NCBI GenBank assembly: GCA_012274445.1
Contig: JAAROD010000094.1
Span: 806,001 to 870,000 of the forward strand
Direction of reading: 5' to 3'
DNA from: Sclerotiophoma versabilis
Lineage: Eukaryota; Ascomycota; Dothideomycetes; Pleosporales; Didymellaceae
DNA length: 64,000 nucleotides
This document shows, in pieces, positions 1 through 11,489 of the stretch. Below the pieces are notes generated by a model that saw only the letters and a program-made list of their open reading frames with translations, did no database searches and was not told where the DNA came from. Within the stretch, counting starts at the first letter, position 1. Each line of letters begins with the position of its first letter. Both the position numbers and the translations under genes were made by a program.

Positions 1-207
1 CCATCTTCACATTACACTTGTTGTAGGTTACAGCAGCAGAGAAGCCAGAAGTTGATGGTCTGTCAGTGAGTGACGCCAGATCAGGAAGTGCTGAGACGTT
101 GACGCCGTTGTCAAGGAGCGCCTCAGTGATGTTGAAATCTGCCAGTTCAAAAGTGCTCTGGGATGCTACTGCAGCCACAAGGGCCGCCAAGGTATGATGG
201 TCTTCAT
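1..207 (-). pseudogene. N-terminal remnant of a secreted FAD-dependent oxidase, runs off the left edge
   Basis: Read on the minus strand, positions 1-195 encode a secretion-type start followed by a stretch (FELADFNITEALLDNGVNV, then SALPDLASLTDR) that resembles the mature N-terminus of fungal secreted berberine-bridge/PCMH FAD oxidases, a resemblance I recall rather than searched. The only nearby ATG (position 207) reads Met-Lys-Thr-Ile, but is out of frame with the hydrophobic signal-like stretch (LAALVAAVAS) by two extra bases at about 192-198, where ATC looks partly duplicated. The family normally has a cysteine-rich GCSxxC segment next; here it reads GFSAAV, so key cysteines are absent. 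Together these suggest a broken copy. The rest lies outside the window. An unseen upstream exon is the alternative. Confidence 0.42.
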
Positions 208-1714
208 GTGTCCGGCCTAAACGTTGCTCGAGATGTGACGACAGAGAGTGAAGTGCAGCTGCGACACAGAAAGTGCGGTGTAAAGTGAAGGATAGGATGA
301 AGGAAAGACTGACACTGGTGTTTCTGCAGACCAGCGGAAGAAAATCATTCCTCATCTGGCGTTCAGTGGGCTATGGTCGCGGATGTTGTGGAAGGGCAAG
401 GGCGCTTCAGTGGCCCGGAGCTCGCTTGGATATTGGCTGCGCCTGATCTATGTTGGTGAGTGCAACTCCCAACGTCCTCCTAGCCATGGGTAGTTAACGT
501 GAACCGCCGACTCGGGGAATCGGATGGATTAGGTCGGGTTGTAAGACGCATATCTAAGGGGGACGCGGCCTGCAATGGGAGCAGCGTGCTGACATGGCAA
601 CTTGTCCGGTTGTGGGCTGTTCTTCTTCACCAGGTATTCGCGGTACACGTTCAGTCAGCCGTTGATAGGTTTCTACGCCAAGCTGGTCCAGAGTCTAGTA
701 CGGTCGTGTCTACAGGCGAGGGGTTTTAATCTATGCAATACCCCACGCAAGGTTACGCAGAATCCTGCCGGATTTCGCTTCCCCGAGTTGCACCCCAAGA
801 TGCGTTTGTGCCATGAGACCATCGCAACACAATTGTATATTTCTAAGGTTTCCTGGCGGGATTTGCAAAGCCATACATGACGATGAGAGAATGCGATATC
901 GTGCTCCTGAAGTGGACTTCACGTCAAAGATGGTGGAGTACAGGCCACAAATCCTCGCGTGGAAGGCGGCACAATCGTTCTCTTCGAGCACTCCAGTTGT
1001 GAGCCGCACCCTTCTGTCCCTGAGATTCGGCCCTTTCCGGGATCCATTTATACGCGAATAAAGGCTGCTCCGAACGTATGGCTTAGGGTCATAAACTGCC
1101 TGTTTATTTCAACGACGCGGCACGTTAGGCGACAGTCATAGTTTTTTGCTTACTAGGCAATCGCACCCAGAAACCGCACCGCAGACTTCATTACGGGATG
1201 AGAGTGACGGACAAACTAACAAGATGCCCAAGGGCTATGCTTGAGACTCCAAGACACCAAGTTAATCACGCGATATGCCCGCATATGTCTGCAGCCAAGC
1301 GAAGTAAGTCGAGAATCGTACGGCATGAAATGGTCGCAAGTTCCGCGCAACATTGGCCAAGGTGAGCCTGCTGATATTCACCCTGTGGTATACCGAGTCT
1401 TCGTTTTTGTGCTGCAGCAAGATGCTGGGCTGCGCGAGACCCGAACACCGGTATACAGCTCAAACTCGGAACCGTCTTGCATTTGGCGAATTATGGGGCG
1501 TTTGAGATCGTGTCAGCCCAAGTTTAGTTTTGACCATTTTTGTTCTTGATCGAAACTTATCTTTCTCGCAGTGGACGGACGTTGTTCCCGCCATCGGAAC
1601 CTTCCTGACAGCCTGTCAATCATTTTAGCATGACAGAAATTACGATGAAACTGTCCCTAAGCGGCGGTTTCTTGAGGTCCTACACAATGGTTGTCTTAGC
1701 CTCGCGCTATACGA
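208..1714. other. Intergenic stretch, no supported gene
   Basis: Only short open frames on both strands, without recognisable protein character, starts or splice signals. No repeat, tRNA or transposon signature was seen by eye. Confidence 0.6.
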
Positions 1715-2062
1715 TTGCACTCCGTGGGTTCCAGACACGGAAACGGAGGCCAATGCAGTAGCAAGGATATCTCCTCCATGCCGCATATCTTTCTCATTAT
1801 AGCCATATGCTATCTGGTCATCATACCGATAGTCTATGCAAGGCTCAATTCCTGCTTGGATAATGATGGACAGCAGACGCTGTCATGTAAGATTCCTATG
1901 ATGTTAGTCATAAGTATGCCCTTCTGGCTATCACCATGGCTGGCCAAGCTTTCTTTGTTGGCACTGTACATGAGGCTGATAACAGACCTTCCGACAATTG
2001 TTGTGGCTTTGGTGGGCAGTGTCGGGGATGGAGCGGAACAGACGGTTAGTTGGACAGGCTGA
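1715..2062 (+). pseudogene. Possible fragment of a rhodopsin-domain (PTH11-like) membrane protein
   Basis: One frame contains two hydrophobic spans, around MPHIFLIIAICYLVIIPIVY and MPFWLSPWLAKLSLLALY. The second resembles the transmembrane segment that ends in KLSLLLLYxRxF in fungal rhodopsin-domain (PTH11-like) proteins. The flanks do not continue the family: no glycine/tryptophan-rich helices follow and there is no credible start. An intact relative of this family lies at about 39.8-41.5 kb on the other strand. This could be a chance hydrophobic frame, so confidence is low. Confidence 0.27.
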
Positions 2063-2698
2063 GACTGTGGCTCAGCTTGAGGAGGTAGTTGGTCAGACGG
2101 GACCTTTCACTGCTGACGTTGAGGTACACAACCAGCAACTCAAGCAAAACGTTGCTTTTGTTCTGGAGTACGGGATTAAACTGCAAGCCCGGCGCCGAAC
2201 ACCTAAGATTTTGTGCATTAGGAGATAGGCTATGGCTACTTGGTCCTTTGGGTGCCGTATGTATACAAGACTTGGGATTCAAGGCTGTCGTAATGTCATA
2301 CTCGTAAGATGGTGCGAACGCCTTGTTCAAGGTCCTACACACGTCTAGTGGGTGGCCCCCCAACGCTCATAGGGCGACGCAGCCACTCGCATATAGTTCC
2401 CCTATCCATGCACCGATTCTAGAAGTTGCATGTATTTCGTCCGTCGTCGACACACTCGACATAATTGAAGGTATAGTGATGTCGTGCTGCTCCATCTAGG
2501 GGACGACTATACCCTTAGCGCGTCTTACAGGATTAGCCGCCTAACGATGGCTAGGCGCGGCCGCCGGCAATTGTACATCTGCAGGGTCCCGGCCGTCACG
2601 AGATTTCTTCTCACGACCATCTGCGTTTTCTCCACACCTCACCTTCTCACGACATAAACCTCAGCTTACCAGTGCCGCCTGCGAGCGTCTGAGACATC
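2063..2698. other. Intergenic, upstream region of the DMT transporter gene
   Basis: No gene seen. The last 100 bases before the ATG at 2699 are pyrimidine-rich and contain several ACC/CACC blocks, as is usual near fungal transcription starts. A NotI-like GC-rich patch lies at about 2555-2570. Confidence 0.5.
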
Positions 2699-4019
2699 AT
2701 GTCCTACGGATCAACGACCACCACACCCGCTGTGCCACCCGTGCATAATGATGGTCTGCAGGAAATCGCTGCGGAACCAATTCCGGAAGAAGAGCAGCAG
2801 CAACTGCAAAAAGACGATCCGGCATGCGCACACCGCCAACAGGGCTTCAAACATGGCGTGAAAGCTTTTTATCACAGGAACTTTGGCCTGGTACTGGTCT
2901 TTTTGGCGCAAACGTGTGGCAGCGTCATGAACACCGCGGCCAAACTACTTGCGACTGGATATGAGACGAAATTCCACGCTATGCAAATCATCTTCATCAG
3001 GATGTTGTGTACTACGATTTTGGGCATGTTGTACATGACGTACCACAAAACTCCCGATTTTCCACTGGGGCAGAAAGGCATCAGGGGGTTATTGGTTTTG
3101 CGAGGGTTTTGTGGGTTTGTTGGACTGTTTGGACTGTACTGTATGTTTCTCTTTCTCTACTAAATATACTTACGGTAGTGTTGAAGTCTACATGCTAACA
3201 AGAACAGACTCGTTGTCATGGCTAAATATCTCCGACGCCACAGTCATAACCTTCATCATCCCCACGCTCACTGCGCTAGTCTGCTTTCTCTGGCTGCGCG
3301 AACCCTTCACCATCCGCGAAGCACTCGCCGCGCTTATCGCTTTTAGCGGGGTCCTGCTCGTCGCACGTCCAACATGGCTCTTCACCTCGCCTCCCGTGGA
3401 TCCAATCACCGGCGACCCAGAGCCCAGTGCACTCATCGTTGACATGCTGATGGCAGTGACTTCCGCGCCAGCAACAACACCAGCCCCCATCTCGCCGACT
3501 CAGCGTACTCTCGCCGTTCTTGCGGCCATCCTGGGCGCCTTCGGAGCATCGACAGCATATGCCACGATCCGTGTCATTGGGAAGCGCGCGCACTCCTTGA
3601 TCTCTGTGAACTACTTCGCTGCGATAGCAACCGTTGGATCTGCACTTGTGCTTCTTATCCATCCGGACCTGCATTTCGTCATGCCTGAAAGTGGCGGGCA
3701 GTGGGGCCTCATTGCGGTCATCGGACTGACAGGCTTTCTCCTCCAATTCCTGCTAACGGAGGGGTTACAGCGCGAGAAAGCGGGTAGAGCCACAAATCTT
3801 ATGTACTTGCAGTTAGTGCTTGCACTCGTTATTGAACGCGTTATCTGGGGTACGACACCACCGCTTGAAAGCTTGGGTGGTGCAGTCCTCATCATTGGCG
3901 CGGCGATCTGGATTACGCTACAGAAGAATGTGGAGAAGAAGGACGTGGGGAAGACGAAGGTTGTGGATGAAGAAAGTAGTCTCTTAGGGAGCAATGAGGA
4001 GAGGCAGGAAGCCAGGTAA
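2699..4019 (+). CDS. DMT-superfamily (EamA/DUF6) membrane transporter, SLC35G-like
   Basis: Two exons, 2699-3140 and 3208-4019, give 417 residues. The intron (3141-3207) starts GTATGT, has a GCTAAC branch site and ends CAG; splicing restores YYSLSWLNISDATVI, the usual end of the first EamA repeat. The protein has a hydrophilic acidic N-terminus (about 60 residues, Gln/Glu-rich), then roughly ten hydrophobic helices in two repeats, with a Thr/Pro-rich loop at about residues 225-250 and a charged cytoplasmic tail. The family comprises drug/metabolite transporters of varied substrate, including human SLC35G1; the substrate here cannot be told. It converges with the hydrolase gene at 4142, with 122 bases between. 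The ATG at 2699 is the first in frame. Confidence 0.9.
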
Positions 4020-4141
4020 ACAGGTGGCATGCGAGAAAGAAGCTTCACGCAGAACCCGGAGCCATCTCCCTTACAATTAAGACAGCGACCGGTATCTGCC
4101 CATCGGCTACTCAGGAAATTCAGCTTGCGACGGTCGCGAAT

Positions 4142-5272
4142 TCACTTCCTCTTACTGCTCAGCCACTCTCCAGCCCTCTTCGCACAAGCAGTCGCCTCTG
4201 CATGAAATCCGAGTAGATTCCCCAACATCAGCACATCATGCGGGACATGCTTCTCCACATCCAGTGTCACGTCGTTGCCTGCCTCCTTCATCTTCTCGGC
4301 CCACTCGCAGTCATCAAAGTAGAGTACCTCACCACTCCCCGTATTCACAAAAAGAGGCACCGGAGTCTTAAACGTGCGGTTCTTGTGCGACACGTAGGGG
4401 TTCGACAAGACTGCTTTTCCGCCCGAGCCTGCATATGCGCCAGTACCCCATAAGGTGAAAGGTTTTGAGAGGTAGTCGGTGGCATAGTTGGGATTGTCGT
4501 GCACGAAAGACCCAGATGTATCGGAGGGGTCAATCCACGGACTCCAAAGCAGTGCGGCGGAGGGGTTTGGCAACGAAAGATCAGCGCCATACTCGGTGAT
4601 ATAGCGCAGCAACGAGATTGAGGCGTTTGCGCCGGCGCTGTCGCCTGAAAGTATAATGTCCGAGGGCGCAACGTGCAGGTCGTTCAGCAGGTAGAGGTAC
4701 GCTGTCAAGCTGTCCTGCAGCGCAGCGGGAAATGGGTTCGAAGTCTTGGATGCGGGAAGAGTCGAGACACGATATTGTGGCATCAGGATGTGTGTTGCGC
4801 CAACGTGCTTCTGGAGAAGCTTCGCGAAATAGCCACTTGCCTGTGTCCTACCGTCGCCGGAGACGAACGCACCGCCGTGAATATGGAGGACGACCTTGAT
4901 ATTGGTCTTGTCGGTGGATGCGGACAAAGGCTTTGGGTACCATGTCGCGCCAATCTCAACAGGCTGGACGTCGTTGTTGATACGCAGCGGACCTTTGTAC
5001 TGGTCACCACCCGCCGGCTGGATGCGCACGAAGCGCTCCTTCTCGCTGCCCGGTGTGAGCGGGATTGGCGTTACCAGCTGGATATTTGCGATGTAGTAGA
5101 TGAAGTTGAAGAGGATGCGTGTAGTCAGCGCCTGGCGGAAAGTCCATTTGGGGTGCTGCCGGCCGTAGCTGGTAAGGTACTTGATGACGAAAAGAGGAAG
5201 ACGCAGAAGCTCGAAGCCCAGCGCGGCGAGCACGTAGGCGCCCTTGATGGGCTGGTAAGTCAAGAGAGCCAT
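4142..5272 (-). CDS. HSL-type alpha/beta hydrolase (steryl-acetyl-hydrolase-like)
   Basis: A single-exon gene of 376 residues from the ATG at 5272. An N-terminal hydrophobic helix (about residues 5-25) suggests membrane anchoring. The oxyanion motif HGGAF and nucleophile elbow GDSAG are both present and correctly spaced for the hormone-sensitive-lipase family (alpha/beta hydrolase fold-3), with the catalytic Asp and His expected near LYFDDCEW and KHVPHDVLM. Fungal relatives act on acetylated sterols, acyl esters or carbamates, so the exact substrate is not assignable. An upstream in-frame ATG at 5383 would add 37 residues; I prefer 5272 because MALLTYQPIK begins where I recall family members starting. 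It is convergent with the DMT transporter. Confidence 0.87.
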   Translation of the reverse strand: MALLTYQPIKGAYVLAALGFELLRLPLFVIKYLTSYGRQHPKWTFRQALTTRILFNFIYYIANIQLVTPIPLTPGSEKERFVRIQPAGGDQYKGPLRINNDVQPVEIGATWYPKPLSASTDKTNIKVVLHIHGGAFVSGDGRTQASGYFAKLLQKHVGATHILMPQYRVSTLPASKTSNPFPAALQDSLTAYLYLLNDLHVAPSDIILSGDSAGANASISLLRYITEYGADLSLPNPSAALLWSPWIDPSDTSGSFVHDNPNYATDYLSKPFTLWGTGAYAGSGGKAVLSNPYVSHKNRTFKTPVPLFVNTGSGEVLYFDDCEWAEKMKEAGNDVTLDVEKHVPHDVLMLGNLLGFHAEATACAKRAGEWLSSKRK

Positions 5273-6346
5273 CACGGACAGGATTGAGGAGGAATGAGAG
5301 CCCCAGAAGCGGGGCAGATGGCGGTTTAAAGCGCGTCGTGCTAGCTGGTGCTCAAGTCTGGGGAGCTCTGCTTGGATCGACATCGACCTAGAAACTGAGC
5401 CGAGGCACACCAATTGCGGCTACGGTAGCGCCACGAAACCTCAACGGCAAGCGCGAGGCTTATAATGCAACAACTTTCTCATCTGTCGTCCGCTCGTTCT
5501 AAATCTGCGCACCTGTTCTATTCTCTCTGCACCCGGGAGTTTAATGGTGTCAGCTCGGTGCAGTGCTGCCGTCAGCTACGACACTTACACGCAATCTGTA
5601 GCGGCCGATGCAGTACGGCTTGCGCGCAATAGTCATCAAGTCAACGCATGTTGATGTTCTCTTTCAGCGGTTCTGCATACACTGATAAGCACATAATTAC
5701 TGCTGATGCCAGGATTCACACCGAGGCATTGTCTACAAATGGGCATCCTGTGTTGCACCCACAGGACTCGAGTCGTCCTGAGTCGACAGCCAGGGCGTTC
5801 GACCTCAGTTAGAGCCCTGAGCTGGTGGCTTGCAAGTTGTAGCGAGGTAAAAGATGACCCATGAGATGAGGGGCGGGGGGTAGGATAGGAAGGTTAAAGA
5901 CACGGAGCTACTTGGGTGAGTAATGGCCGTTTTGGCAAGTGCGAGCAGAGCAGGTGCGCATACACCAATTCGTGGAGCCTGTAAACAGAGCCTTGATCCT
6001 ATCTGGAGAGAGTTGTAAATACACAGTGAGAACGCGCGGTCAGAAGGAAGATGCTTTGTGTATGAGAGAACGCGATCCACCAAACACAATGTCTGACTTG
6101 CCTACGGCAGGCGACACAAAGAACGCTGCTGTATCAACGCTATCGGAAGTCACTTACATTCAAAGTGGGGAGTTGTCAACTCTCTGCCCACCTGTAAGCA
6201 ATGATATCACGTCCCAGCAACTTTTTCTGGCGTTAGGGATAGTGTGTGAGCACGGGTTACGCATATTGAGAGATGATCAGTCGTAATGATATCCTGTTAT
6301 ATTGGAGTTCAGATATTTGCAGACTACCTACGGATAGCTGTTGCAT
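5273..6346. other. Intergenic region between hydrolase promoter and arabinofuranosidase 3' end
   Basis: About 1.07 kb with no supported gene. It should hold the promoter of the minus-strand hydrolase, and the GH51 gene's 3' UTR near 6300-6346. A short purine/pyrimidine-biased patch (GAGGGGCGGGGGG) lies near 5868-5880. Confidence 0.5.
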
Positions 6347-8472
6347 CTACCAGCGCCTCTGATACCTGGGCGTTGGGGCCCTCTTAGCCTTCTTGTACCC
6401 ACTGGTAGAGTTACCAGTGACTTCAGTGTCCAGCACAGCGACACTCAGCTGGGGCAAGCTGAACTCGAACGCACCGCTATCACCAGCAGTCAGCTCGCTC
6501 GTCTTTGAGTCCACGATCTGCACACCAGTACGGGGGTCGTTGTAAGCGTATGGGTCGCCTACGGAGTTGGTAAGAACAGTCAGTTGGGCCTTGGTGCCTG
6601 GTTGGACACCCTGGAAGTGGACGGTGATTGGGACCGAAGCGTTGTCGGTCGTGTTGTAGACAGCACCCTTCCAGACAAGCGCACCGTTGCGGGCCTCGTC
6701 CATGCCAGCACCCCAGTAGACGGGTCCGTAGCTAGAGTTCGACAAGGTAGGGAGGGTGTGTGAGATGGGGTGGTGCGCAAACAGACTCCAGCAGTACCAG
6801 GTGACGGCGCGGGTGGTTTGCCTGGCGTCGGCGGTGAATTGGATGAGCGTGATGGGCCACTGGAAGCGGTTCTCGTTCTTCAGGACGGGGGCGTAGAAGG
6901 TACCGGGGATACGGTCGGAGTTGCGCTCGTACCCGATCAGAGAGACGGCCTCGCCGACGGCACCAATCCACCAGGGGTACTTATAAAGAGGGCCACTCCA
7001 GCGAGGAGGAGTTGCACCATTCACGTGGGTGGCGGCGACCTCGCCAATGATGTGGCCAATGTCGTTGTCGAAGCGGTCGAACTCTTCAACAAGCTCATCG
7101 GGCTCGCGGTAGGGGTGGTAGTCGCCAATCGCATCAGTAGGGTATTTAATGCCATCTGTGAGATTGGGGCCAGTAGTGGCACCCTCGGGAGCGGGATCAC
7201 TGGTGGCCGCAGAGCCAATGATCTGGATGTCGGGGTACTTTGCTTTGATAGCATCGTGAAACATGATGAAACGGTACTCCTTGTATGAGTCCCAGCCTCC
7301 AGGGAAACCGGCGAGCCAGTCCTCGTTGCCGATCTCAACGTAGTTCAGCTCAAATGGCTCAGGGTGGCCGAGCGCAGCACGCTTAGCACCCCACTCGGTG
7401 TCAACCGAGCCGCGGATAAACTCAATCTCGTTGAGAGCATCATCGATGAAAGGCTGGAGGTCCTCCTTCGGGGTGACATCGCCGTTAAGGGCAAGACCAG
7501 CCCAGACGCCAATAACGATTTGAAGATCCATATCCTCAGCCCATTCGAGGTACTCCATCATACCAAGACCGTGAGTTTGCTGGTAGTTCCAAACACCCTG
7601 GAAACCAGGGCGCTCCTTGAGCGGGCCAAGGGTATCTTTCCAGTCCCAGTACGTGTCGTTCTCGAGTCCCTCAAGCATGTTACCGCCGGGAAAGCGGAGG
7701 AAGTGAGGGTTCATCTCAGCAAGAGCCTCGGCGATATCAACGCGAAGACCATTCTTGCGGTTCTTGTACGTAGGAGGGAACAAGCTGATAAGGTTGAAAT
7801 CAAGAGACCCACCCTGAGTACCCTTGGGATCGAAAGTAATGGCGAAAGTGTTATTCGAGTTAGGAGCATCCTTCTCCGGAGTGAGCTCGAAAGTATGCTC
7901 GATCCACTCAGAGGCAACGCACTTGGACTCGATCTCAACAGAGCCGAAAACCTCGTCTGTCAGATTCGACTGCAGCGAAGCTGTGAACGAGCCAGTGTAG
8001 GCACCCTTGACCCAGAAAGATCCAGTGTACTTGTGGGTCCTGACGTCCATACCCCAGTAGCCTTCATTCTCGAAGCCGATCTTGCCGACAGAGCTGTTGC
8101 CAACGGCGACCTTCATTGAAGCAGGCAGAGCCTTGGATAGCGGCTCAGTGCCATTGTTGATGGTGAGGCTGGCGCCATTGATAGGGAAATAGTGAGCTGT
8201 GGAGACCGGGTAAGCCCTGCTGTATTGGAACGCACGGTTCTGGATCAGCTCAGCGTAGATACCACCGTCACCGGAGTTGTTGATGTCCTCGCTGTGTCAG
8301 CAGATGGCAGCAAAGTACGAATGGAAGTAATCACCTCATGAAGGAAGCCATATCCGTAAGAGTGACCAAACTTGCCAGTCTGGTTGCCTCCAGTAGACTG
8401 GACGGCAATGTCGACAGCACCGACAGATGCTACGGCAGTCGCTGCAAGGAATGCCTTTGCGAAGAATCCCAT
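6347..8472 (-). CDS. Secreted alpha-L-arabinofuranosidase, GH51 family
   Basis: Two exons, 8472-8335 and 8287-6347, give 692 residues. The 47-nt intron (8334-8288) begins GTGATT and uses an acceptor ending CGAG; this join gives GFLHEDINNSGDGGIYAELI, the hallmark N-terminal motif of GH51. A signal peptide (MGFFAKAFLAATAVASVGA) directs secretion. In order: a carbohydrate-binding-like beta domain (about residues 90-210), then a TIM barrel with LRFPGGNMLEG, the acid/base region EIGNEDW, and a later IGEVAAT segment expected to hold the nucleophile Glu, and a C-terminal beta domain. It releases arabinose from plant arabinan and arabinoxylan. The length is somewhat above the roughly 630-650 residues of Aspergillus AbfA because of a basic tail (SGYKKAKRAPTPRYQRRW). 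The acceptor is unusual; a CAG five bases earlier would break the frame. Confidence 0.93.
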
Positions 8473-9804
8473 GTTGACAACTGTGAAGATCTCTGCTCAC
8501 AAAGTGCAGATCAAACATCATGCCCGGGTCCCTGGCTTTTGTATCTCTACCATTTTGCCATGCCATTTCATCCGGAACTTGGCGACGCGACTCTCAACTT
8601 GCCGTGACGATCCCCACAAAACTCTGCCTTCACCACCATGCCTGATGAGGGCATTCGGGATAGTAGTTCCCGCAAGTACAGGCGCATGTCAGCCACTCCG
8701 ACGGCGTCAAGCCTACGCCATTGGAGGAAGTTCGGCGCCTCTACCGGGCGGAGAAATGTAACTGATTCATTTCCTTGCGCGCCGTTCCTGAGAACCCATG
8801 TCGATCGGGAGGAACCCCTCTTGTGGTGACGTGATTCGAATAAAGCGGCTTAGGCACGACCGGGTCAACTGGCGGGTATTCACCAAGTCAAGACTACGGA
8901 CCTCGCAGCGCAACGGATGCGCCAGTCCACACTCGTGTTCGTCTCAATCGTTTTGCGGAGATTGTGGAGAACTGGGGAAGCATCGCGGAGTTTGTGCCGA
9001 TGCCAAGACTCACGCTCGCAGACTCTCCGACCGCCTTACGTTTGTCTGCCAAGCGATGAACCCACAAGACTTTCAACGGGCAAGCTCTTGTACACTATCA
9101 GTCATATGAGAGAGGCGACTAAAGTTCACTTGGCGAAAGCTGCGCGTCCCAAAGGTTTTTGAAGGGAGTTGATGTGTGAGTAGTGGCTCGGCAACTAAGC
9201 AAACCTTCCAGCACCGGCGAAGATGTGCGGTCGTCATCATCAATGCAACCCAATGTTTTGTTATTATTGAAAGAGACCAGCTCCAGTATTGTCGCCTCTT
9301 GACGCTTCACATTACTCTGCAAGGACTCAGCATGTTGGAACTCGTGCGAACAGAACATCCTTGATCTCTGTCAATAATTATTACCGTGATTGCCAGTGAC
9401 TGCGAAAGCGACCTGAAGAGGACACTAAGAACCTGAGTATATAGGCTCAACTACCACTGCAATTTTGCTTGTTGAGACTCTCCTCAAGCTGTCCCAAAGT
9501 TGACATGTCGCACGGAGATGCACGGTCAGCTTCTAAAAGTTTCTGCTGACGTCACGCGGCAGCACCTCACAACATGGCGAAATGGCTGGGCTAAGCCGCT
9601 ACAACACGAGATTGACATCGACCCCATTGACGTTTGACGAACCGAAAGAGAAGGACATGGTACTGGCATAGTTCTGATGAAAATGTAACGCGGCGTGATG
9701 GATGTCCTAATCTGATTCCACCTGCATTCGTAAACATCATGAGCTAAAGCATATTCGGCATCAACAACACGTATTTTCTACAGCGCCAGTCGCCAAATCC
9801 CGCA
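8473..9804. other. Intergenic, arabinofuranosidase promoter and upstream of the basic protein
   Basis: About 1.3 kb with no supported gene; only short frames without protein character. It contains a perfect TGACGTCA palindrome (9547-9554), listed separately. Confidence 0.5.
9547..9554. promoter_or_regulatory. CRE/ATF-type TGACGTCA palindrome
   Basis: A perfect 8-base CRE palindrome lies about 250 bases upstream of the ATG at 9805. bZIP factors of the ATF/CREB type bind this motif in fungi. Chance occurrence of one 8-mer in 64 kb is about one expected copy, so function is only a suggestion. Confidence 0.25.
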
Positions 9805-11244
9805 ATGACGCGTCGTCCTAGGAGGGATAGTCCTAAGCCGTCGCTGCGGCCACCGAAGGATCCCAAGGCGGCGAACATGCGTCTCAAGGGAAAGCCGCCC
9901 GCAGATACACAGATATCAAAATCAAAATCAGAAGATCTCCAGACTGGGATCATCAAGAATTGGAACTTGCCAAAACCCAACATCAATACTTGTGTCGCAC
10001 CTGAGCACTGGCCAAGCAACGAATCCGATCCAAAGAAATGGCACATCGATATCGTCCACCTCCTGCACGAAGCATCCACAATAGATTTGAGAAAGAAGGG
10101 CGCGATTCCGTGTTCGAACAACGAATTCTTTCGGAAGGATTTAGCGTGCGAGATCAGTCTGCGCCAAACGAAGAACAAGTCTAGGCAAGGAACAGTGCCA
10201 TGGATGACCGCGGCAGACCTAAAGGTGATCATCAAGAAGCTGCACTACATGGCCAAGGATGAAGAGGGGAGTATGGTGCAGAAGGCAAAACCAGAAAATA
10301 AGGCACAGGAAGAAGACCAAAAACAGAATATACGACGCGGGAGATCAAAAGCCAATATTACAACCGCCACACAAGACAAACCAGAAGAAGGGAGCAAAAG
10401 CGCCTCACCTCAACCAGAAGCGGCTGCTCGTAGTAGACGCAGGCCCAGAATCCCCTCTCCTCCACCCTCTCATCCCGAACTCAAACCAAGTACAAAGCGC
10501 CAAGCATCTGACCTCCCCATCCGCCCAGCGCGTAAGCCTCGCAACACCAAATCCGCCAAAACCAAAAACACCGCACCGCCCCCCATCACACCCTCCAACC
10601 CACCAGAAGACTCCAACGACGAGGAGGAAGACCAAGAGAACGAACCACCCGAACCCATCAGCGGGCGCCACATCTACGGCGCCTTGATCAAGCCGACGAC
10701 CATAGATTTCAACCCAGAAGACTCCGTACCAGCCCCAGCGCAGGTGAAAACGCGGCATATGCGTAAGCGTGGGAGAGTCGAGGATGAAAAGCCGCCGACC
10801 GAAGTGCAGATCGACAGCGACCCAAGGGACATCGACGCCACGGGATTTTTGTCAGAGCTTGATCCTAAGGAAGCGAGAAGACGAATGAAACCAAGGTTGA
10901 GTCGACTGCAACAGGAGCCCGTGGCGGAGCCGGCGTGGAGTCAGGATGTGCCTGTTCATGTGCCTGAGACGCCGCTTCTGACGCCGGCAACGGAAGAGAT
11001 GGTGGGTGGGACGCCTGATGCGCCGGCGCAGGGTGGCGGCGCGAGCCCCGTGCTGGAGAACGGGGGTTATGGTGAGATGACGAGTCTCGAGATCGATGTG
11101 TTGATGGAATTGCTGCCAGGGATACCGGAGCATGCGACTCCTGAAGAGAAGAGTGTACTCGAAGATAGGATCGCACTTATACATAGGGATATTGTTGCAT
11201 ACAAGATGAGTGTGTGGGAGATCAATGAGCGGGGCGAGAAATAG
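9805..11244 (+). CDS. Unrecognised basic, Pro-rich protein, probably nuclear
   Basis: A single open frame of 479 residues starting at the ATG at 9805. I do not recognise it. Residues 1-35 are very basic (MTRRPRRDSPKPSLRPPKDP). Residues 50-150 look folded, with EHWPSNESDPKKWHIDIVHL and a later PWMTAADLKVIIKKLHYMAK, resembling a small conserved fungal domain. The middle (about 155-290) is a disordered Lys/Pro/Glu-rich region with several basic patches that could be nuclear signals, followed by an acidic run (DSNDEEEDQENEPPEP). The C-terminus (about 420-475) is predicted helical (MTSLEIDVLMELLPGI). The codon pattern and unbroken length over 1.4 kb support a real gene. No intron is apparent. Confidence 0.75.
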   Translation: MTRRPRRDSPKPSLRPPKDPKAANMRLKGKPPADTQISKSKSEDLQTGIIKNWNLPKPNINTCVAPEHWPSNESDPKKWHIDIVHLLHEASTIDLRKKGAIPCSNNEFFRKDLACEISLRQTKNKSRQGTVPWMTAADLKVIIKKLHYMAKDEEGSMVQKAKPENKAQEEDQKQNIRRGRSKANITTATQDKPEEGSKSASPQPEAAARSRRRPRIPSPPPSHPELKPSTKRQASDLPIRPARKPRNTKSAKTKNTAPPPITPSNPPEDSNDEEEDQENEPPEPISGRHIYGALIKPTTIDFNPEDSVPAPAQVKTRHMRKRGRVEDEKPPTEVQIDSDPRDIDATGFLSELDPKEARRRMKPRLSRLQQEPVAEPAWSQDVPVHVPETPLLTPATEEMVGGTPDAPAQGGGASPVLENGGYGEMTSLEIDVLMELLPGIPEHATPEEKSVLEDRIALIHRDIVAYKMSVWEINERGEK

Positions 11245-11489
11245 TGGGGTGAGTGTAAATATTACATCCTCGCGATGTCAAGACAAATATGGTCTTGCGT
11301 ACAAAACTTGTTCTTTATATCTCCAGGCTTCATGATGCACCCTTGATCTGTGACCGCGCATGTTCTGATTGAAAAGATGTATAATTGCGGATATGAGACC
11401 TGAGGTATTAGCATACAAGACGGCGGGTTGTCGAGTGTTGCGTAGTTTTTGAAAAAGGTCCAGACATTTGTGCACCACCGCCAGGATAT
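11245..11489. other. Short intergenic gap
   Basis: 3' flank of the basic protein gene and of the HET remnant; nothing else seen. Confidence 0.4.

Noticed and set aside
7364..8119. 251-residue plus-strand open frame opposite the arabinofuranosidase
   Set aside because: Mirror of a real gene; composition (Arg/Val/Leu-rich, many charged) and lack of motifs fit antisense of a coding exon.
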